Source: Phallusia fumigata (taxonomy: Eukaryota; Chordata; Ascidiacea; Phlebobranchia; Ascidiidae). Taken from it: DNA of 64,000 bases. The position numbers were made by a program, and so were the translations under genes. The notes beneath the pieces are model-generated. The model was given only the letters and a program-made list of their open reading frames with translations, made no database searches and was not told the DNA's origin. The stretch covers positions 1-64,000 of the forward strand of contig QXVZ01029993.1 of assembly GCA_008931825.1 (NCBI GenBank). The letters are read 5' to 3'. Positions 60,001 to 64,000 of the stretch are shown here, piece by piece (position 1 is the first letter of the stretch; every line of letters starts with the position of its first letter).

Positions 60001-63000
60001 AAAATGCTTTCATCCGCAAAAATGCCAGCTGTTGTAGGGAGCAAGTCAGCTATGATTGTTGTGTGATTAATGAGTGATTGTCCTGTTGTCAATGGATACA
60101 AATTTATGTACTACAGCCTGTTTAGAAGCTGTGATTTTATCAGCATGAAGTTAGCTAAGACAGTCCACACCAAACAGTTTTTATGCACTTTGATTAAATA
60201 CCTAGGCTCACGCCAATGATTGATGTTGATGTGCAGTTGTAAACACAGAGCAACCAGAAAATGTTATCTGACAAACAAATAAGCGATATTTTTGACGCTT
60301 TATTATCTTAAAACCTCACTGAGAAACACAGTTGCCGAACAAAGATGTAATGGATTGACTTTATGTAACGCCACATAGCTGCGTCGGCAAAGTAAGGGAT
60401 CTAAGTGTTTCATGAAAAGAAAGGAAAAAGGATTAATTTTATTCCCAGAGATTCAGTGCTTGGTCAAACAGAATTTTTTTGTTTTTAACCCTAAAATGAC
60501 CCTAAAATATATTTACAGTTTAAATCACATTTATAACTTTCTGTCTTTTGTTGTTTAAGTTCAATTAACTTGGTTGACAAGAGCAATTCACCTGTGAAAA
60601 CTTCAACAACCAAGAATCCTGACTCTCTTCAGGTAAAGAATTACTAAATAAACAATATTTCAATGCTAATTGTATTTTTTTGTGGAATTTAGATAATGTG
60701 CATAATGTGTTGTGGCATCCTAAAGTTTTAGTGCACTTCTAGGTTCAGTCTGTCTATTCTATGTCCCCTAAATTACCAAATGATCAATCACCCACTGCGA
60801 CTTCAACCTGGAAGATTAAACCACACCAATCAGCAAAGGCAGTTTTAGGCATTAAAGCAAACAGTGTTTCACATAACTACAGCAGGGATCTTCATGTTAC
60901 ACCACCTGCTGCATCTGCAGTGACAACTACTTCAACATCTCCCGATGGTGAAGCACTCAATGTATGTTAATAAAAAGTAATCATGGGTCCCCTTTCATGA
61001 AGGGACACATACTGTTTTTACTCCTTTTTTCTTTCTTTTTGTCCACTGCCTGTTTGTTCCCACAGTTTAGTCATAAACAGCAATATTATATAGTAAGTCA
61101 CCTAGAAGTTTTTTATTGAGTTAGTTTGTACAATGCAAAGTATTTTACAGTATTTTGTGACTTTTTATTGGATACACCCATTTTTACCATTTTAACTCCA
61201 AATATTTAGTTTTTTGTTTACAAGCCCTTTAGTTCCGAAATACCAATTCAAGTGTATCGAAATTAAAAATGTCGATATAAAGGGTGCTCTTATTGGTTGT
61301 TTAAAATTTCGGGCTGATCGGCCAAGTGATTATCCTTGTAACCTTTAATACAGGTTTAAATACTGACTGTACTGCCCCAAACATAAATAAAACAACTCAA
61401 ATTGAAGAATGATCGATGGGTTTATGACCATAGCAGCACAGTGCTTAGGAACTAGTATCAGACTTCTACGCCTTATATAAAGGGGCGTTTATTCCGAGTT
61501 GCCAGATGGCGTTTCACTGACTAAAATCAAGTTGTAATTGCGTAGTGATAACCTACATTTGCTCTATCGGGTTGTAGAAGAAAACCATTCTATATGGTTG
61601 TGTATATCGTAAATGCAACACCTCCCAATGCAGAGGGATGATTACCAGCGGTCACAGCCCAGTGACTCATATTACACCACTGCTTTACGTTTAGAATGAA
61701 ATTGGAGAAAGCTACTTTTCTAATATTGGTAAAGACTATAGTCTAAAACTTATGGATATAGCTTGGCATTTGGGTCTCATTTGACCTTGCTTTTACCTGA
61801 GTTGCACTGTATTACAACATCCTTAACTTTGTGCACCTTTTTTATTTTTCATTTGATACAACTTGGTGTCAAAAAAGCTCTTACAAATGTGTGGAGAATA
61901 TGCACACCCAGCCCATTTTTCTATTTTTTTGCAGCCATCAGTGTACACATGCAAAGATTGCTGTAAATACTTTACAAATGTAACGGAAGCAGTAAATCAC
62001 TACTACTCAGAACATCCAGTAAGCTCCACAGCAATAAAACCAGTCAGTAGCAGGTATTTTGATTGTTTTTTTGTCTAGTTTATTGTTAGTCCCCTTCCGT
62101 GAAAGGGACACATATTGTTTTCACTTTTGTCTTATGCAAGTTCATTCCCGTGTTTGGCCAGAAAGTCATTTAAATGTCTTGCACACATGATAAAGGGGTT
62201 CATAAAGTTGTGCACTGTCAGCTTTGACCCAAGTTGACCCATCAGTAGAAATTGGCTGAATCAGGCTAAATTTTTAAACAGCTTTTCATTAGTTGTTTAA
62301 AATTTTAGCCTGGTCAGCCAAGTAGTTGAACGTGTTAAACAATATCTGAACTGGATAAAACTTAAGGTGTTTGCAGAACATGCTAGTGTGATGTATTGGA
62401 TTTTAATTTATAATCTACAACTTTGCATGTGTGGGGACCCATGTGTTTTTGCCTACAGAAACAATATTGTTATAGAAGGCTTAGGTAACTACGCTCATGA
62501 ATGTAGTAAAAATGCATCCTTTAAATATCTGTGAAAATGCATTAAAATATCTAAAATATGTAATTTTGTTTAGACAGTCTCATGCTCCAGACAGGAACAG
62601 CCACAGTTGTCCGCATTGTGGCCGGTTGTTTAACAACAAGAACAATCTAAAGCGCCACATACTTATCAAGCATACAACTGACAAACGATTCAAATGTAGT
62701 ATGTGCGGACGAAGGTAAAAGGTTGCTGTATTTCGCTGATTTTTTTTGCTGGTTAGGGTATTAACCTTATTTATAGCTGTAGATTTTTAGTTTGACAATA
62801 GTGGATGCACTACAGTTTGTTTTTTTGTAATGATAAGGTTACTTAAGTAAAAATGAAGTTAGAAGGGATATAAACCAATAGTTCCAGTTGTATGAAACCA
62901 GTGGGAGGTGGTTCAGGTTGGGGGTTGTTACTCACTTAGTGAACATGAGGCCCTAGTGGTTGCCTTGTGGCCTCTAGTGGTTAACGTTTTGAATTGGGAT

Positions 63001-64000
63001 AAGATTTTAGATTTCAGGTTGTGGTATTGGGGTGTATCAATTGCTGCATTTTACACTGTAGTCTAGTGTCTACCCCACTAGTCTACTAAAATGGGCCAAA
63101 TTACTAAACAATGTCCAAATTAGGTGAAATTTGGACAGTTTGTAGAATATGCGTTGGTGGTGTATCGATTTTTTGTTGACCCTATTGCCACTGCAGTTAC
63201 CCCAATAGCCTACTAAAAGGGGTCAAATTATTAAACAATGTTGGAATTAAATGAAGTTTAATAGTTTGTGTAACATACCATTGTGGTGTATTGATTTTCG
63301 TTGTTTGATCCCATAGCCCGGGCAGTTACCCCACTTTCCCCCCCCCAAAAAAAAATCAAATTACTGAACAATGTTCGAATTAGGTAAAATCAAGATCCCG
63401 ATCAGATTTTTATGTCTATGTATATTTGTTAAGTGCCTCAGACTATTTGACCAAGCATGTGACAGTCAATATGGGCCCCTTCCTTAAACATATTGTTTTC
63501 ATTTTGTTTTTTTCCTTTTTAACATGAATTGTTCCCATGTTTTTGTCAAATAAGATTTGTTTTACTTTCTTCAATGTAATGCAGGTACAAGTATGTATCT
63601 AATGTAATTAAGGAAATGGTGCCTGTGGAAAACATTGTTTACGGGTTTTACTGTGTATGTGCAATGTAGAGAAACCACTTCTCTAAATTTTTATTAATTA
63701 CAAGCCAAAGAGTTGCATGGCCGCCATTACATATCCTTTTATTTACATGTGTGCAGCCTCATAGAACAGTTTCCACTGGCTCAGGTTGTGTCTGGTTGTT
63801 GTCTGGTTTTAAGAAATTATCCTCTTGGCTATGTTGGAAATTAGTTAGTTTGCTTCATTACACAGGTATGCAATTCGCCAGTCATTGCAATACCACATGA
63901 GATCCATCCATGGCAAGGAAACAGAGGATGATAAACTAATGGTGACATCTCCTACAAATGCATCTTCAAACCCTAAATCGCAGCTTGGTAGCATTGGTCA
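51032..64000 (+). CDS. BTB/POZ-C2H2 zinc-finger transcription factor, 3' end beyond window
   Basis: A nuclear regulator of the ZBTB class; the BTB domain dimerises and recruits corepressors, the fingers bind DNA. Exons: 51032-51100, 54547-54705, 55835-55993, 57214-57457, 59042-59155, 59231-59477, 60560-60632, 60743-60961, 61935-62053, 62574-62714, 63866-64000 (open). All phases match, 559 residues so far. The BTB domain spans about residues 15-150 ([20 protein letters not shown], then the FLYTSRLHV helix region). An acidic/Ser-rich linker with [10 protein letters not shown] follows. Three C2H2 fingers are seen: CKDCC-type in exon 61935-62053, CPHCGRLF in 62574-62714, and CSMCGRRY completed across the last intron to HMRSIH. 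It follows the KANSL2-like gene by 170 bp. The first intron (3.4 kb) is almost all repeats, and a 414-base gap lies in intron 4. No specific ZBTB orthologue could be named. Confidence 0.92.
51229..51580 (+). repeat. Family-A repeat copy, degraded
   Basis: It starts tttatgggtgcccttttcaa, passes through ctgaagttgtacgcactta and gttgacccatcattaaaacc, and fades near 51580. It lies in intron 1 of the BTB gene with the stem-loop side first. Confidence 0.7.
51838..51940 (+). repeat. Possible tRNA-derived SINE scrap
   Basis: gggttgtgggttctattact resembles the B box and its flank of tRNA-derived SINEs such as the one at 56.8 kb. The A box is not clear. Confidence 0.25.
52110..52887 (+). repeat. Family-A repeat, best complete copy in plus orientation
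   Basis: The stem-loop tgggtccccttcccaaaggggac at 52113-52135 is followed by a long pyrimidine tract. Units of about 129 bp come next (gttaccccgc at 52331, gttaccccat at 52460, gttaactagc at 52588). The conserved block (gtgtggggacccatgcgttt ... gaaacaatcatgttataaaa ... atgggacccaatg) and the end gccacccttctag then follow. It defines the whole architecture of the family. Confidence 0.88.
52888..54475 (+). repeat. Family-A repeat split by a MITE
   Basis: Directly abutting the previous copy, it has units at 53033, 53161 and about 53290, then second-type interior to 53485. Family-A sequence resumes at 54113-54120 (taatgcaactcctccaaaca) and runs to the end caccatttcactagt near 54475. The interruption is the hAT-like MITE at 53486-54112. 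Confidence 0.78.
53486..54112. mobile_element. hAT-like MITE with internal tandem duplication
   Basis: Terminal inverted repeats are cagtggttcccaacct (53486) and aggttgggaaccaccg (ending 54112), 15 of 16 matching. Flanking 8-mers gtatagat and gtatgtct agree at 5 of 8 positions, compatible with an eroded hAT-type target duplication. Inside, a segment of about 234 bp (53523-53756) is repeated at 53757-53985 with about 95 percent identity by eye. No transposase is present. Confidence 0.82.
54830..55731. mobile_element. Family-B hAT-like element containing a family-A copy
   Basis: The left end tagggatgttcacagtagaa and the right end attctactttgaacatccct are inverted repeats. Flanking 8-mers ctgccaaa and atcctaaa match at 5 of 8. 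Most of the interior (about 55000-55697) is family-A sequence, with its usual end ccacccttctagtttgg. So family A inserted into family B, or B carries it. Confidence 0.7.
56088..56760 (+). repeat. Family-A repeat copy
   Basis: It begins with a degenerate stem-loop (aagttcccctccttgaacag/ggaccc). It has unit sequence (cccagtgggtaccgtgctaa) and the block tttgcatgtttttggaccc ... gaaacaatcatgccataaaa ... catgggacttaatgtaaa. It is in intron 3 of the BTB gene. Confidence 0.75.
56805..57125 (+). repeat. tRNA-derived SINE relic
   Basis: The head gtcgtcctgtgctcgcaggg followed by ttggttctattcccgcctc has the look of a pol III promoter, with a B box (GGTTCTATTCC) of tRNA type. The following non-tRNA body ends around gggctgttcgtgtcgggccc. 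No poly-A tail or target duplication was found. Confidence 0.5.
57530..58262 (+). repeat. Family-A repeat copy interrupted by the sequence gap
   Basis: A perfect stem-loop (gggtccccttcctcgaaggggac) and pyrimidine tract lead into the run of N. After the gap comes the usual block (gtgtggggacccatatgttt ... gaaacaatcatgttataaaa ... gggacccaatgtaatg) and the end cgccacctctctag. Confidence 0.85.
57589..58002. other. Assembly gap, 414 N
   Basis: A run of undetermined bases starting inside a poly-T tract of a family-A copy in intron 4 of the BTB gene. The true length is unknown; no coding exon is expected to be lost because the flanking exons keep phase. Confidence 0.99.
58500..58970 (+). repeat. 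Family-A repeat, second interior type
   Basis: It contains tgtttaaaatttagcctgat, ggggtggccaggcgggcatt and cactgcaggtcaac-like sequence, and ends gagaacaccatcactttagtt. It is immediately upstream of exon 59042-59155. Confidence 0.75.
59588..60500 (+). repeat. Family-C MITE, left end present
   Basis: The left end gggagtatccagaaattt matches the outside reading of the family-C right end at 36825 (gtggcgtatcca). The interior aligns in order with 36120-36825. It fills intron 6 of the BTB gene. Confidence 0.65.
60982..61715 (+). repeat. Family-A repeat copy
   Basis: It starts tcatgggtcccctttcatga/agggacac, has second-type interior (tggttgtttaaaatttcggg, ccagatggcgtttcactgac), and ends gagaaagctacttttctaa. 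It is in intron 8 of the BTB gene, beginning 20 bp after the donor. Confidence 0.78.
62081..62510 (+). repeat. Family-A repeat copy
   Basis: The stem-loop tagtccccttccgtgaaaggga is followed by gacccaagttgacccatcag and the block gtgtggggacccatgtgttt ... gaaacaatattgttatagaa. It is in intron 9 of the BTB gene, beginning about 30 bp after the donor. Confidence 0.75.
62940..63690 (+). repeat. Family-A repeat, tandem units plus a second stem-loop start
   Basis: Units with gttaccccaa at 63196 and gttaccccac at 63325 give the 129-bp period. A degenerate stem-loop start (atatgggccccttccttaaa) follows at about 63470. It ends gagaaaccacttctcta near 63690, in intron 10 of the BTB gene. Confidence 0.75.

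Overview
The window looks like nuclear DNA of a chordate with a small, AT-rich, repeat-dense genome. An ascidian tunicate of the Ciona type is my best guess. That is an inference from gene content (KLF15-, DRP1-, PDE8-, nicotinic-receptor-, KANSL2- and BTB/zinc-finger-like genes), small exons with introns from about 60 nt to several kb, likely spliced-leader acceptor sites, and one same-strand gene pair packed like an operon. No bacterial-style features, CRISPR array or convincing tRNA gene were seen.

Layout. 1-3870: intergenic, repeats only. 3954-6738 (-): KLF15-like transcription factor, two coding exons. 6770-10110: promoter-like motifs, then the fossil of a Ty3/gypsy-like LTR element. 10117-23620 (-): dynamin-related protein 1 (DNM1L/DRP1), twelve visible coding exons, but the exons for the middle of the stalk are not found. 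23670-28730: intergenic. 28731-39965 (-): a complete PDE8-type cyclic-nucleotide phosphodiesterase, 23 coding exons with all phases matching (941 codons). 40000-43490: intergenic. 43493-46623 (-): Cys-loop (nicotinic acetylcholine receptor type) subunit without the alpha-type cysteine pair. 48882-50861 (+): single-exon KANSL2-like subunit of the NSL histone acetyltransferase complex. 51032-64000 (+): BTB-C2H2 zinc-finger protein starting only 170 bp after KANSL2 and running off the window end.

Between and inside these genes lies one dominant repeat family (here family A). It has a stem-loop at one end, a CTAG-type motif at the other, and in longer copies an internal array of about 129 bp units. 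Around 30 fragments are recognisable. Every one found inside a gene is oriented with the stem-loop towards the 5' side of the host gene, and the repeat orientation flips in the same interval where gene orientation flips (between about 40.9 and 46.8 kb). hAT-like MITEs (families B and C and others) and a tRNA-derived SINE relic are also present, some nested in family A.

The six genes do not form one pathway. KLF15 and the BTB protein are transcription factors, KANSL2 is chromatin machinery, DRP1 divides mitochondria, PDE8 lowers cAMP, and the receptor is a ligand-gated ion channel. The only physical coupling is the KANSL2/BTB-ZF pair. All exon boundaries were read by eye from splice sites and conserved residues, and no database search was possible.
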